From the NCBI RefSeq assembly GCF_020400655.1, contig NZ_JAINRC010000013.1, forward strand, positions 241,299 through 305,298: a stretch of DNA of 64,000 nucleotides, given 5' to 3'. The notes beneath the pieces are model-generated. The model was given only the letters and a program-made list of their open reading frames with translations. It was not told the DNA's origin and did not search any database. Both the position numbers and the translations under genes were made by a program. The DNA comes from Streptomyces spinosus (lineage in GTDB: Bacteria > Actinomycetota > Actinomycetes > Streptomycetales > Streptomycetaceae). Of this stretch, positions 39,992 to 49,051 are shown in pieces; the stretch's first letter is position 1; every line of letters starts with the position of its first letter.

Positions 39992-41401
39992 GTGACGCCA
40001 CCCCGCAGACAGCCCGCCCGTCGCCGTACCGCCGTCCTGGCCACCGTCCCCGTCGCCGTGGCCGCCCTCCTCGGCGCCGCCGGTCCCACGGCCCCGGGCA
40101 CCACCGGGGCACCCGGCGCGGGCGACCCGTACTTCCCGCTCAGCGGCAACGGCGGCTACGACGTCCGCCACTACGACCTGACCCTGCGGTACGACACCTC
40201 GGCCCGCCGCCTGGACGCCACCGCGGTGCTCACCGCCCGCGCCACCCAGCGGCTCGGCCGCTTCGACCTCGACCTCAAGGGCCTGACGGTCACCGCCGTC
40301 ACCGTCGACCGCGCGAAGGCGGCCTTCCGGCGCGACGGGCAGGAACTCGTCGTCACCCCGCGCCATGCCCTGCGCGCCGGGCAGGACTTCCGCGTCACCG
40401 TCGCCTACCACGGCACCCCGAAGCCGGTCACCGACCCCGACGGATCGGCGGACGGCTGGATCCCCACCGACGACGGCGCGTTCGTCGCGGGCGAGCCGCA
40501 GGGCGCGATGACGTGGTTCCCTGCCAACGCCCATCCGAAGGACAAGGCGTCGTACGACTTCACCATCACCGTCCCCGAGGGGCGCACCGCCGTCGCCAAC
40601 GGCGTCCTGCTCGGACAGCGCACCACCGGCGGCAAGACGACCTTCCGGTGGCGCGAGACCCAGCCCATGGCCGCCTACCTGGCCACCGCCTCCATAGGGA
40701 AGTTCCAGGTCGAGCGGTACACCACCCGCGACGGCGTCCAGGTGTACAACGCGGTGGACGCCCGCGAGGCCCGCGCCGCGGCGCCCGTGCTCAAGAAGCT
40801 GCCCTCCGTGCTGGAGTGGGAGAGCAAGCTGTTCGGGCCGTACCCGTTCCGGGCCGCCGGAGCCATCGTCGACCACGCCCCGGACGTCGGCTACGCCCTG
40901 GAGACCCAGACCCGGCCGGTCTACGACTCCGCACCCGACCTCGGCACCCTCGTCCACGAGAGCGCCCACCAGTGGTTCGGTGACTCCGTCACCCTCACCG
41001 CCTGGAAGGACATCTGGCTCAACGAGGGCTTCGCCACCTACGCCGAGTGGCTCTACGAGGAACAGCACGGCGGCCGCAGCGCCCAGCAGGCCTTCGACTC
41101 CCTCTACGCCCGCCCCGCGAGCGACGACCTGTGGGCCTACCCGCCCGGTGACCCCGGCAGCGGCGAGAACATCTTCGGCACGCCCGTCTACGCCCGGGGC
41201 GCCATGGCCCTGCACGAGCTGCGCCGGGCCGTCGGCGACCGGGACTTCCTGCGGACCCTGCGCGCCTGGGCGACCGGACACCGCGGCGGGCACGGGACCA
41301 CGGCACAGTTCGTCCGGCTCGCCGAGAAGACCTCGGGCAAGCGGTTGGACGGGCTGTTCCACACCTGGCTCTACACGCCGGGCAAGCCGGACCGCGCGTG
41401 A
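39992..41401 (+). CDS. Secreted M1-family metallopeptidase
   Basis: 469-residue exported aminopeptidase-type enzyme. Signal peptide of about 33 residues (ARRRTAVLATVPVAVAALLGA). N-terminal beta-barrel domain, then the gluzincin active site: HESAHQWFGD with the third zinc ligand 18 residues later in WLNEGFATYAEW. The exopeptidase GAMEN equivalent is altered (GYALETQT), as in many actinobacterial secreted M1 proteins. GTG 39992 is set by GAGGAG 5 nt upstream; an ATG at 39990 is out of frame and stops at once. Confidence 0.9.
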   Translation: MTPPRRQPARRRTAVLATVPVAVAALLGAAGPTAPGTTGAPGAGDPYFPLSGNGGYDVRHYDLTLRYDTSARRLDATAVLTARATQRLGRFDLDLKGLTVTAVTVDRAKAAFRRDGQELVVTPRHALRAGQDFRVTVAYHGTPKPVTDPDGSADGWIPTDDGAFVAGEPQGAMTWFPANAHPKDKASYDFTITVPEGRTAVANGVLLGQRTTGGKTTFRWRETQPMAAYLATASIGKFQVERYTTRDGVQVYNAVDAREARAAAPVLKKLPSVLEWESKLFGPYPFRAAGAIVDHAPDVGYALETQTRPVYDSAPDLGTLVHESAHQWFGDSVTLTAWKDIWLNEGFATYAEWLYEEQHGGRSAQQAFDSLYARPASDDLWAYPPGDPGSGENIFGTPVYARGAMALHELRRAVGDRDFLRTLRAWATGHRGGHGTTAQFVRLAEKTSGKRLDGLFHTWLYTPGKPDRA

Positions 41402-41470
41402 TTCCGGGCCGGTTCGGTCCGTACGCGCGACGCTGACCGGTTCCAAACAACTGCCGGTCAAGATCGACTC

Positions 41471-42205
41471 ATGATCCGACGCAGAACCGCCGTCGCCCTC
41501 CTCGCCTCCCCGCTGCTGCTGACCGGCTGCGGCGGCGGAGCCGAGGCGACCGAACGCCGGGCCCCGGCCCGCCGTCCGGCACCGGCGCCCACCCCCCGCA
41601 CCACCACGCCGCCGGCCCCGCGCGGCATACCCGGCCTCGGGCCCGTGCGGACCGCGGCGATACCCGAGCGCTGCACCCAGGCCGTCGTCGTCACCGGGCG
41701 CGGCCGGAACTCCCCGCTCTGCACCGTCGTGCTGCACCAGCGCACCCCCACCGGCTGGCAGGCCGGAGCCGCCTGGCCCGGCCACAACGCGCTGCACGGC
41801 TGGAGCGCCCACCACGTGCTCGGCGACCTGCGCTCCCCGCTCGGCGTCTACACCCTCTCCGACGCCGGCGGCCTGCTCCCGGACCCCGGCGGCAAGCTCC
41901 CGTACCACCACTCCGGCGGATTCCACTCGCCCGGCACCGGCTTCGAGGGCGAACCCCTGGAGGGCTCCTTCGACTACGTCATCGCCATCGACTACAACCG
42001 CCGGCCCGGCACCTCGCCCCTGGACTGGACCCGGCCCCTCGGCCCGGGACGCGGCGGGGGAGTGTGGCTGCACGTCGACCACGGCGGACCCACCCACGGC
42101 TGCGTCAGCGTCGCCAAGGCGCACATGAAGGACCTCCTGCGCACCCTCGACCCCGGCCGGCACCCGGTCGTCGTCATGGGGTACGCCGACTGGCTGGCGC
42201 ACTGA
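41471..42205 (+). CDS. L,D-transpeptidase-like (YkuD-type) lipoprotein
   Basis: 244-residue exported protein. A lipobox, LLLTGCGGG, ends the signal peptide (Cys at about 20), and a Pro/Ala/Thr-rich spacer anchors the domain away from the membrane. The catalytic motif HVDHGGPTHGCVSV has the His and nucleophilic Cys of the L,D-transpeptidase family, which makes 3-3 peptidoglycan cross-links; the domain is rather divergent. Directly upstream of a two-component system on the same strand, which may control it. Confidence 0.82.
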   Translation: MIRRRTAVALLASPLLLTGCGGGAEATERRAPARRPAPAPTPRTTTPPAPRGIPGLGPVRTAAIPERCTQAVVVTGRGRNSPLCTVVLHQRTPTGWQAGAAWPGHNALHGWSAHHVLGDLRSPLGVYTLSDAGGLLPDPGGKLPYHHSGGFHSPGTGFEGEPLEGSFDYVIAIDYNRRPGTSPLDWTRPLGPGRGGGVWLHVDHGGPTHGCVSVAKAHMKDLLRTLDPGRHPVVVMGYADWLAH

Positions 42206-42225
42206 GCCGCTTAGGATCCGAACTC

Positions 42226-42933
42226 GTGTGCGCACATGTGCTGGTCGCCGAGGACGACGAGAAACAGGCCGAACTGCTCCGCCGCTCCCTGCTGGCCGAG
42301 GGCCACACCGCCACCGTCGTGCACGACGGCGCGGCGGCACTCGACGCCGCCCGCCGGCTGCGGCCCGACCTCGTCGTCCTGGACCTGATGCTCCCGGTCC
42401 TCGACGGCTTCGGCGTGTGCCGGGCACTGCGCGCCGGCCCGGAGCAGCCGGACATCCCGGTGGTCATGCTCACCGCCCGCTCCGCCGAGGACGACGTCCT
42501 GCTCGGCCTCGACGTCGGCGCCGACGACTACCTGACCAAGCCGTACAGCCCGCGCGAGCTGATGGCCCGTATCCGTACGGTCCTCCGGCGCAGCGGGCGG
42601 GGCGTCGGTGCCCGGGACGACGACCCGGTCGTGCGGGCCGCCGGGATCAGCGTCGACCCGGTACGCCACGAGGTGCGCTGCGACGGCGCGCCGGTGGAGT
42701 GCACACCGGCCGAGTTCCAGATCCTGCTGGCCATGGCGGGGGAGCCGGAACGGGTGTTCACCCGGCGGCAACTGCTGCACTGCACCCGCGGCTTCGACCG
42801 GTCCTCCACCGAGCGGGCCGTCGACGTGCACATCATGAACCTGCGCCGCAAGATCGAGGCCGACCCGCGGCGGCCGGTGCGGCTGCTGACCGTGTTCGGC
42901 GTCGGCTACAAGCTGAGCGGAGTCCGGCGGTGA
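42226..42933 (+). CDS. OmpR/PhoB-family response regulator
   Basis: 235 residues. Receiver domain about 1-120 with acidic pocket AEDDEKQAELL, phosphoacceptor Asp in VVLDLMLP, switch Thr in MLTARS and Lys in YLTKPYSPREL. Winged-helix DNA-binding domain about 140-232 with ERAVDVHIMNLRRKIE and LTVFGVGYKL. GTG 42226 starts at the conserved HVLVAEDD; the ribosome-binding site is weak. The stop overlaps the kinase start (GTGA), so both proteins are made together. Confidence 0.9.
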   Translation: MCAHVLVAEDDEKQAELLRRSLLAEGHTATVVHDGAAALDAARRLRPDLVVLDLMLPVLDGFGVCRALRAGPEQPDIPVVMLTARSAEDDVLLGLDVGADDYLTKPYSPRELMARIRTVLRRSGRGVGARDDDPVVRAAGISVDPVRHEVRCDGAPVECTPAEFQILLAMAGEPERVFTRRQLLHCTRGFDRSSTERAVDVHIMNLRRKIEADPRRPVRLLTVFGVGYKLSGVRR

Positions 42934-44765
42934 GGCGCCGCATCCCGGTGCGCAAACGGCTGGTCGTCCGGCTGCTGTTCGTCTCCGCGCTGATCGCCGT
43001 CTGTTCCGTGGCGGCCACCGCCTGGCTCGCCGTGACCACCACCACCAGCGCCCTGAAGGAGGAGCAGGGGCAGGACCTCGCCGCGGGCAACCGCATCCTC
43101 GCCCAGCTCAGCGGCTACGCCGCCACCCACTCGGACTGGGCGGGCATCCGGCCCACCCTGCGGGAGCTGGCCGCCCGCACCGGCCGCCGGATCGCCCTCA
43201 CCACCGCCGACCACACCCTGGTCGCCGACTCCGCGCCGCCTGGCACCCCGCTGCCGCCCCGGCCCGCCGCCACCGTCGACCCGCTGCGCACCGACACCTA
43301 CACCGAGACCGGCGCCCAGCTCAGCGGCATCGACCCGCGCGTGGTGGGCCCCTACCTGCTGCCGGAAGCGGAACGCGCCAAGCTGGACTCGCTGGCCGCG
43401 CAACGCGAACACTGCTACGAACGCCACGGCCTGCGGGCCGGCACCGAACGGACCGAGAGCGGGCGGCCGGTGGTCACCGTAGCGGACGGCGCCGACCCCT
43501 CCGCCTACGGCGCCGACGTGTGCGAGGACGGCCGGCTCAACACCCCCACCGCGACCGAGCAGAAGGCCCTGGACGCCCTGATCGACCTGGTGCGGCCCTG
43601 TCTGCGCAAGAACGGACTGGACCTCGGCGGACGGCTGTTCTTCTTCTTCGACCCCCGCGTCAAGGACCCCTTCGACGACGGTTTCCTGGTGGCCAAGTTC
43701 ACCAGGCTCGGCACCGGCGAGGCCACGCGGACCGCCCAGCGCTGCCTCCAGACCGCCCGCCGTACCCAGCTCCAGCCCTATGTCGCCCCGGTGGCCGAGC
43801 TGTTCCTCGGCATCGGCGACCAGAACCCCGCCCGTTTCGACATGTCACCGGCCAACAAGGCCAAGGTGGTGGGCGTGGCCGGGCTGGTCCTCGCCGTCAC
43901 CGTGGCCGTGACCGCCGTCGTCGCCGTCCGGCTGGTACGGCCGCTGCGCGCGCTCACCCTCGCCGCGCAGCAGCCGCCCGAGCTGCACGTGCGCGTGCCG
44001 GTGACCACCCGGGACGAGACCGGCATCCTCGCCGAGGCGTTCAACGACCTCACCGAGCGCCGCGCCCGCCTGGAGGCGCAGCGCAAGGCCATGGTCAGCG
44101 ACATCGCGCACGAGCTGCGCAGCCCGCTCACCAACATCCGGGGCTGGCTCGAGGTCGTCCGGGACGGCGTCGTCGACCCCGACCCGGCGCTGCTGGACTC
44201 GCTGCACGAGGAGGCGCTCGTCCTCCAGCGGATCATCGACGACCTCCAGGACCTCGCCGCGGCCGACGCCGGCACCCTGCGCCTGCACCGGGAGCCGCTG
44301 CCGGCCGGCGACCTGCTCGACCAGGTCGCCGCCGCTCACCGCGTCGCCGCCGACGCCGCCGGGGTCGCCCTGCGCACCGGGGCCGACGACGCCGCCTGGC
44401 TGGACGCCGACCCGGTGCGGATGCGGCAGGTCCTCGGGAACCTGGTCTCCAACGCGCTGCGGCACACCCCCGCCGACGGGACCGTCACGCTCGCCGCGCG
44501 CCGGGACGGCGACGAGGTGGTCCTCACCGTCGCCGACACCGGCTCGGGCATCGCGCCCGAGGACCTGCCGCACGTCTTCGAGCGGTTCTGGCGTGCGGAG
44601 AAGTCCCGCAGCCGCCGTACCGGGGGCAGCGGGCTCGGCCTGCCGATCGTCCGCCACCTGGTGGCCGCCCACGGCGGCACGGCCGGGGTCGAGAGCGAAC
44701 CGGGGAGGGGAACGGTCTTCACGCTGCGGCTGCCGGCCGCCCCGCCGCCCGGCGACGAGCTCTGA
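42930..44765 (+). CDS. Transmembrane sensor histidine kinase with a large Cys-containing external domain
   Basis: 611 residues. TM1 about 14-36, external sensor about 40-300, TM2 about 310-332, HAMP, H-box SDIAHELRSPLTNIRGW, then GHKL ATPase with N-box RQVLGNLVSNALRH, G1 DTGSGIAPEDLPHVF and G2 GGSGLGLPI. The sensor contains four spaced cysteines (EHCYERHG, ADVCEDG, RPCLRKNG, QRCLQTA) that could form two disulphides. Coupled by GTGA overlap to its response regulator. Signal unknown; the neighbouring L,D-transpeptidase-like gene hints at cell-wall sensing. Confidence 0.9.
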   Translation: MRRRIPVRKRLVVRLLFVSALIAVCSVAATAWLAVTTTTSALKEEQGQDLAAGNRILAQLSGYAATHSDWAGIRPTLRELAARTGRRIALTTADHTLVADSAPPGTPLPPRPAATVDPLRTDTYTETGAQLSGIDPRVVGPYLLPEAERAKLDSLAAQREHCYERHGLRAGTERTESGRPVVTVADGADPSAYGADVCEDGRLNTPTATEQKALDALIDLVRPCLRKNGLDLGGRLFFFFDPRVKDPFDDGFLVAKFTRLGTGEATRTAQRCLQTARRTQLQPYVAPVAELFLGIGDQNPARFDMSPANKAKVVGVAGLVLAVTVAVTAVVAVRLVRPLRALTLAAQQPPELHVRVPVTTRDETGILAEAFNDLTERRARLEAQRKAMVSDIAHELRSPLTNIRGWLEVVRDGVVDPDPALLDSLHEEALVLQRIIDDLQDLAAADAGTLRLHREPLPAGDLLDQVAAAHRVAADAAGVALRTGADDAAWLDADPVRMRQVLGNLVSNALRHTPADGTVTLAARRDGDEVVLTVADTGSGIAPEDLPHVFERFWRAEKSRSRRTGGSGLGLPIVRHLVAAHGGTAGVESEPGRGTVFTLRLPAAPPPGDEL

Positions 44766-44804
44766 GAGCGGTGTCGGGCCCTGGGGCGGGAGCGACGGAA
44801 TCCG

Positions 44805-44828
44805 GTTTCCGGGGTGCGCCGGGGGTAC
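44805..44828 (+). promoter_or_regulatory. Exact sigma-B-type promoter match upstream of DUF6098
   Basis: GTTT, 14 nt, GGGTAC: fits the published Streptomyces sigma-B consensus GNNT-N14-16-GGGTAC/T. The -10 hexamer ends 46 nt before the ATG at 44875, leaving room for an untranslated leader with a good ribosome-binding site (GAGGGAGG-like, 44859-44867). Confidence 0.6.
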
Positions 44829-44874
44829 TCCGGTCGCGCGAGTGCGGCACGAGGAGGCAGAGGGAGGTCACGGC

Positions 44875-45324
44875 ATGAGCGGAGCGGACGACCTGCCGGT
44901 CATGTCCACGCTGGCCGAAGTGGCCCGCCTGGTGGAACGGCACCAGGGACTGTACGTGCGCTGGTCCAAAGGGCCGGGCACCGACCTCGACGCGGCCTCC
45001 AGCATCGACGAACTGACCGGCGTCCCCATGCCCGGGCTCTCCGCCAACCCGCTCGACGTCGAGAAGTGGTGGGAGGACCGGTCGGTGGAGCTGTGGGTGG
45101 CCCGCCGCCTGTACGACTACGCGCACCTGCCGCACGACAAGGGCCCCGGCGTGCGCCCCTGGGTCCTGCGGGGCCGCGAGATGGGCCGGGGCCCGGACAA
45201 CGAGCCGCTCGTGGCGGAGGTCGAGCCGTTGTGCTGGATCGCCGACGAGGTGATCGACGTGGCCCGGGACGCGGTGGCCCGGCAGGAGCGGGAGTGGGGG
45301 ACCCTGCGGCGCGGTGGCCGCTGA
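44875..45324 (+). CDS. DUF6098 family protein
   Basis: 149-residue soluble protein with the conserved opening LAEVARLVERHQGLYVRWSK, central MPGLSANPLDVEKWWEDR and a C-terminal LCWIADEVIDVARDAVARQ, as in the actinobacterial DUF6098 family. No known catalytic motif, membrane segment or signal peptide. Sits just behind a sigma-B-type promoter, so a general-stress protein role is suggested. Convergent with the WhiB gene. Confidence 0.8.
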   Translation: MSGADDLPVMSTLAEVARLVERHQGLYVRWSKGPGTDLDAASSIDELTGVPMPGLSANPLDVEKWWEDRSVELWVARRLYDYAHLPHDKGPGVRPWVLRGREMGRGPDNEPLVAEVEPLCWIADEVIDVARDAVARQEREWGTLRRGGR

Positions 45325-45353
45325 GCCCCCCTCCGGCCCCGCCGGGCCGCCGG

Positions 45354-45605
45354 TCAGCCGGAGCGTTGCCGGGAGCGGGCGCGGCGCCGCAGCGCCCGGC
45401 GTTCCAGTTCCGTCGTACCGCCCCAGACCCCGATGCTCTGGCCCGTGTCCAGCGCCCAGTCCAGGCACTGCTCCCGGACCGGGCAGCGCCCGCACACCGC
45501 CTTGGCCTGCTGTGCCTGCACCTGCGCGGGTCCGGTCGTGCCGATCGGGAAGAACAGATCGGGGTCCTCGTGACGGCACGCGGCATGTTCGCGCCAGTTC
45601 TCCAT
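45354..45605 (-). CDS. WhiB-family iron-sulfur transcription factor
   Basis: 83-residue Wbl protein. The four cluster-binding cysteines are in AACRHEDPD, then AVCGRCPVREQC (C-x2-C-x5-C), followed by GVWGGTTELERRALRRRA, the beta-turn and basic C-terminal helix. It resembles the WblE-type subgroup most, but paralogue assignment is tentative. The start at 45605 is supported by CAGGAGA 5 nt upstream; an alternative at 45650 would add MRQGTDYFDPNQEIP. Such proteins partner with the principal sigma factor and respond to redox cues. Confidence 0.93.
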   Translation of the reverse strand: MENWREHAACRHEDPDLFFPIGTTGPAQVQAQQAKAVCGRCPVREQCLDWALDTGQSIGVWGGTTELERRALRRRARSRQRSG

Positions 45606-46033
45606 CGGAATCTCCTGGTTCGGATCGAAGTAGTCCGTGCCTTGTCGCATGCGTCGCCGTCGGGGCGTGGAGGCGTTGCGCACGCGTTCTCCGGTTCGGG
45701 TGACCGGTCAGGAGGGCATGAAACGGCGGAACGCGCGGAGATGGTGTGACGAGCGCGCGGCGGTCGCCCCGGGCGGCACCGGGTCACGCGCGCGGAAGGC
45801 GCCCAACAGGCCGGGCGGCGAGCCCCGGAGACCGCCGGTCCGCCCGACGGGGCAATGCCGCCGAGGAGTTCACACCGGCCGGGCGCCCCACCGGCAGACC
45901 CCACCGCCCCGCCGGCTCCCGCCCGCGCCGAGGAGCTGACGGAGCGCCGGGTGAGGGACACGCGCGGTCCCGCGGCCGAAGGGTGCGGGGCGGTGCTTCG
46001 ACGCTCGGGCCGGGTCTCCGTCGGGACGCGGGG
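45606..46033. other. 428-bp gene-free interval
   Basis: Presumably holds the upstream control region of the WhiB gene. Composition is ordinary and GC-rich. No hairpin of note, repeat, tRNA or convincing small gene was recognised; open frames crossing it lack coding features. Confidence 0.4.
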
Positions 46034-46918
46034 TCAGCCGCGCAGCGTTTCCGATGCCGTCGTGGTCACCGCCTCGGCCAGGGCCGCCAGTGCCGGCGAG
46101 TCGAGCTTCCACTGCTGCCAGTACAGCGCGACGTCCATCCAGGCGCCGGGGGCGAGTACGACCAGCCGCCCCCGCTCCAGCAGCGGTCCGGCCTGGACCT
46201 CCGGGACCATGCCCCAGCCCAGCCCCGTGGCGACGGCGTCCAGGAACCCCTCCGAGGTGGGCACGTGGTGCCGGAACGGGCCGGCACCGGCGCGGCCGAG
46301 CCGGCGGACGAAGACGTCCTGGAAGTCGTCCTTGCGATCGAAGACCACGACCGGGGCCCGGGACAGCGCCTCCGGAAGGGGCCGTCCGTCGAAGTGGGCC
46401 GAGGTGAACTCCGGTGCGCCCACCGGCAGGTAGCGCATCCGGCCGAGCGGACGGACCGTGCAGCCGGGCACCGGGTCGGGCGAGGAGGTCACCGCCGCCA
46501 TCACCAGGCCCTCGCGCAGCAGCGCCGCCGTGTGGTCCTCGTCCTCCCGGCGCAGTTCGTAACACAGGCCCGGGACCCGGGTCAGGGCCGGCAGGAACCA
46601 GGTCGCCAGCGAGTCCGCGTTCACCGCGACCGACACCCGCGTCGGCTCCCCGCCGCCGCTCAGCCCCAGCTCGCCCCAGGCGTCCCGCTCCAGCCGGGCG
46701 AGCTGCCGGGCGAACCGCACGAGCACGGCGCCGGACTCCGTGGGCCGTACCGGTCTGCCGCGCCGGAGCAGCACCCGGCCGGTCCGCTGTTCGAGGGCCT
46801 TGACCCGCTGGCTGACCGCGGACGGCGTCACGTGCAGCGCGGCGGCGGCCGCGTCGAAGGTGCCCTCGTCGACCACGGCCAGCAGCGTCCGCACCTGTTC
46901 CAGAGGCAGCTCTGACAT
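46034..46918 (-). CDS. lysG: LysR-family regulator of the ArgP/LysG type
   Basis: 294 residues. N-terminal winged helix-turn-helix (LLAVVDEGTFDAAAAALHVTPSAVSQRVKALE split at about 10-45), then a periplasmic-binding-protein-like effector domain. Length and the pattern VSVAVNADSLATWFLPAL are typical of ArgP/LysG/IciA, which sense lysine or arginine and activate a divergent exporter. Here the divergent gene, 69 bp away, is indeed a LysE/ArgO exporter. Symbol by functional analogy. Confidence 0.88.
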   Translation of the reverse strand: MSELPLEQVRTLLAVVDEGTFDAAAAALHVTPSAVSQRVKALEQRTGRVLLRRGRPVRPTESGAVLVRFARQLARLERDAWGELGLSGGGEPTRVSVAVNADSLATWFLPALTRVPGLCYELRREDEDHTAALLREGLVMAAVTSSPDPVPGCTVRPLGRMRYLPVGAPEFTSAHFDGRPLPEALSRAPVVVFDRKDDFQDVFVRRLGRAGAGPFRHHVPTSEGFLDAVATGLGWGMVPEVQAGPLLERGRLVVLAPGAWMDVALYWQQWKLDSPALAALAEAVTTTASETLRG

Positions 46919-46987
46919 CACGAGCGCTAAGGGTACGTAAAAATCTTTAGCTGTACTTATGGCCAGGGCTTCCCTAGCGTCGCCGGC
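46919..46987. promoter_or_regulatory. Shared control region of the LysG/LysE-type pair
   Basis: 69 bp with a marked AT-rich core, TACGTAAAAATCTTTAGCTG around 46934-46953, bracketed by GTAC repeats. Expected to contain the LysR-type binding site overlapping both promoters; the exact half-sites were not assigned. Confidence 0.5.
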
Positions 46988-47602
46988 ATGAACCACGCCC
47001 TGTCCGCCGCGGCCGCCGGCTTCGGCACCGGCCTCTCCCTGATCGTCGCCATCGGCGCCCAGAACGCCTTCGTCCTGCGGCAGGGGGTGCGCCGGGACGC
47101 CGTCCTCGCCGTCGTCGGCATCTGCGCCCTGTCCGACGCGGTGCTCATCGCGCTCGGCGTCGGCGGGGTCGGCGCGGTCGTGGTCGCCTGGCCCGGCGCG
47201 CTGCGGGCGACCGGGGTCGTCGGCGGGGTGTTCCTGCTCTGCTACGGCGCCCTGGCCGCCCGCCGGGTGCTCAGGCCCGGCACCGGACTGCGCGCGGAGG
47301 GCGAGGCGGCCGGCTCGCGCCGCCGGGCCGTGCTCATGTGCCTGGCGATGACCTGGCTGAACCCGCACGTCTACCTGGACACCGTGTTCCTGCTGGGCTC
47401 CCTGGCCGCCGACCGGGGCCCGCTGCGCTGGACGTTCGGGCTCGGTGCCGCGTTCGCCAGCCTGTGCTGGTTCGCCGCGCTCGGCTTCGGCGCCCGGCTG
47501 CTCGGCCGGTTCCTGGCCCGGCCCGGCGCCTGGCGGGTCCTGGACGGTCTGGTCGCGCTCACGATGCTCGCCCTCGGCACGACCCTGGTCGCCGGCTTCT
47601 GA
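46988..47602 (+). CDS. lysE: LysE/ArgO-type amino-acid exporter
   Basis: 204-residue membrane protein with six hydrophobic helices. The family signature GLSLIVAIGAQNAFVLRQG follows the N-terminus and TWLNPHVYLDTVFLLG marks the fifth helix region. Exports lysine and/or arginine to relieve excess. Divergent from its presumed activator gene with a 69-bp shared region, the classical lysE-lysG arrangement. Whether Lys or Arg is preferred cannot be read from sequence. Confidence 0.9.
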   Translation: MNHALSAAAAGFGTGLSLIVAIGAQNAFVLRQGVRRDAVLAVVGICALSDAVLIALGVGGVGAVVVAWPGALRATGVVGGVFLLCYGALAARRVLRPGTGLRAEGEAAGSRRRAVLMCLAMTWLNPHVYLDTVFLLGSLAADRGPLRWTFGLGAAFASLCWFAALGFGARLLGRFLARPGAWRVLDGLVALTMLALGTTLVAGF

Positions 47603-47685
47603 GACCCGCCGTTCGCCGCGCACCGGACGTCCTGGAACAGTTAGGCTCTCGAAGCAAAAAGATGTAACGAGCAACCAGGACATCC

Positions 47686-49005
47686 GTGGACACGAGCGAG
47701 AGCAGCAGCACCGACACCGGCCGGACGCGGAGCCGGCCCGACCCCGACGCGCCGGCGGCCGAGGACCCGCCCAGGCGCGGCTGGCGCCGCTGGGCGATGG
47801 ACACCCGCCCGCTGCGCATCCCCGCCTACCGGCGCCTGTGGTCGTCGACGATCGTCACCGCCGTCGGCAGCCAGCTCACCGCGGTCGCCGTGCCCAAGCA
47901 GATCTACGACATCACCCACTCCTCCGCCTGGGTCGGCTACGCGAGCCTCGCGGGCCTCGTGCCCATGGTGGCCTTCGCGCTGTGGGGCGGGGCGGTCGCC
48001 GACACCGTGGACCGGCGCAAGCTGCTGCTGGTCACCAACATCGGTATCGCGCTGACCTCGCTGCTGTTCTGGGCGCAGGCCGTCACCGGCCTGGACTCGG
48101 TCGTCGTCCTCATGGTGCTGCTCGCCCTGCAACAGGCGTTCTTCGGGCTCAACTCGCCCGCCCGCACCGCCTCCATCGCCCGGCTGGTCCCCGCGGAGCA
48201 GTTGCCGGCCGCCAACGCCCTCGGCTCGACGGTGATGCAGACCGGCCTGGTGGCCGGCCCGCTGCTCGCCGGTGTGCTCATCCCGGTCATCGGGCTGCCG
48301 GCGCTGTACCTGATCGACGCGCTCGCGCTGTGCGTGACGGTGTGGGCCGTCTTCCGCCTGCCCGCCCTGCCGCCGCTCGGCGCCACGGCCCGCCGGGCCG
48401 GACTGCGCGCGATAGCGGAGGGCTTCCGTTACATCTCCCGGCACAAGGTGCTGCTGCTGTCCTTCCTCGCCGACATCGTCGCCATGGTGTTCGGCATGCC
48501 CCGCGCCCTGTTCCCGGAGCTGGCCGCGGACACGTACGGCTCCTACGGCGAGGGTCTGGCGCTCGGTGTGCTGTTCGCCGGCATCCCGGTCGGCGCGGTG
48601 CTCGGCGGCCTGTTCTCGGGGGTGTTCTCGCGGGCCCGCAGGCACGGCTGGATGGTCATCGGGGCGGTCGTCGGCTGGGGTGTGGCCGTCGCCGGGTTCG
48701 GGCTCAGCGGGAACCTCTGGGTCGCCGTGGCCTTCCTCGCCGTGGCCGGTGTCGCCGACATGGTCTCGATGGTGTTCCGCGGCGCCATCCTGCTGTCCGC
48801 CGCGACCGACGAGATGCGCGGCCGGATGCAGGGGGTGTTCACGGTGGTCGTCGCGGGCGGTCCGCGCCTGGCCGACGTGCTGCACGGAACCGCCGGTTCG
48901 GCGTTCGGCCCGCGGGCCGCCGTCGCGGGCGGGGGCGCCCTGGTCGTCGTGGTGATGCTGGCCCTGGCCGCCGCGGTCCCGGCGCTGCGCCGCTACCGGA
49001 TCTGA
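47686..49005 (+). CDS. MFS transporter, DHA3 / EntS-like
   Basis: 439-residue, 12-TM major-facilitator protein with a Ser/Asp/Pro-rich cytosolic N-terminus (about 1-40). After IPAYRRLWSSTIVTAVGSQLT come the motif-A-like WGGAVADTVDRRKLLL and the mid-protein QAFFGLNSPARTASIARLVP characteristic of the EntS/MFS_3 group that exports siderophores or drugs. GTG 47686 follows a weak ribosome-binding site. No siderophore genes are adjacent, so the substrate remains open. Confidence 0.88.
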   Translation: MDTSESSSTDTGRTRSRPDPDAPAAEDPPRRGWRRWAMDTRPLRIPAYRRLWSSTIVTAVGSQLTAVAVPKQIYDITHSSAWVGYASLAGLVPMVAFALWGGAVADTVDRRKLLLVTNIGIALTSLLFWAQAVTGLDSVVVLMVLLALQQAFFGLNSPARTASIARLVPAEQLPAANALGSTVMQTGLVAGPLLAGVLIPVIGLPALYLIDALALCVTVWAVFRLPALPPLGATARRAGLRAIAEGFRYISRHKVLLLSFLADIVAMVFGMPRALFPELAADTYGSYGEGLALGVLFAGIPVGAVLGGLFSGVFSRARRHGWMVIGAVVGWGVAVAGFGLSGNLWVAVAFLAVAGVADMVSMVFRGAILLSAATDEMRGRMQGVFTVVVAGGPRLADVLHGTAGSAFGPRAAVAGGGALVVVVMLALAAAVPALRRYRI

Positions 49006-49051
49006 GCGCCCGGGGTCCCGGCCCGCCCCGGGGCCCGGCGTACCGGAGCGT

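Noticed and set aside
36989..42427. Open minus-strand frame of over 1,800 codons
   Set aside because: Antisense to seven well-supported genes (TetR, FAD dehydrogenase, M1 peptidase and others). Its Gly/Ala/Arg/Val-rich composition without any motif is the usual by-product of high GC3 on the opposite strand.
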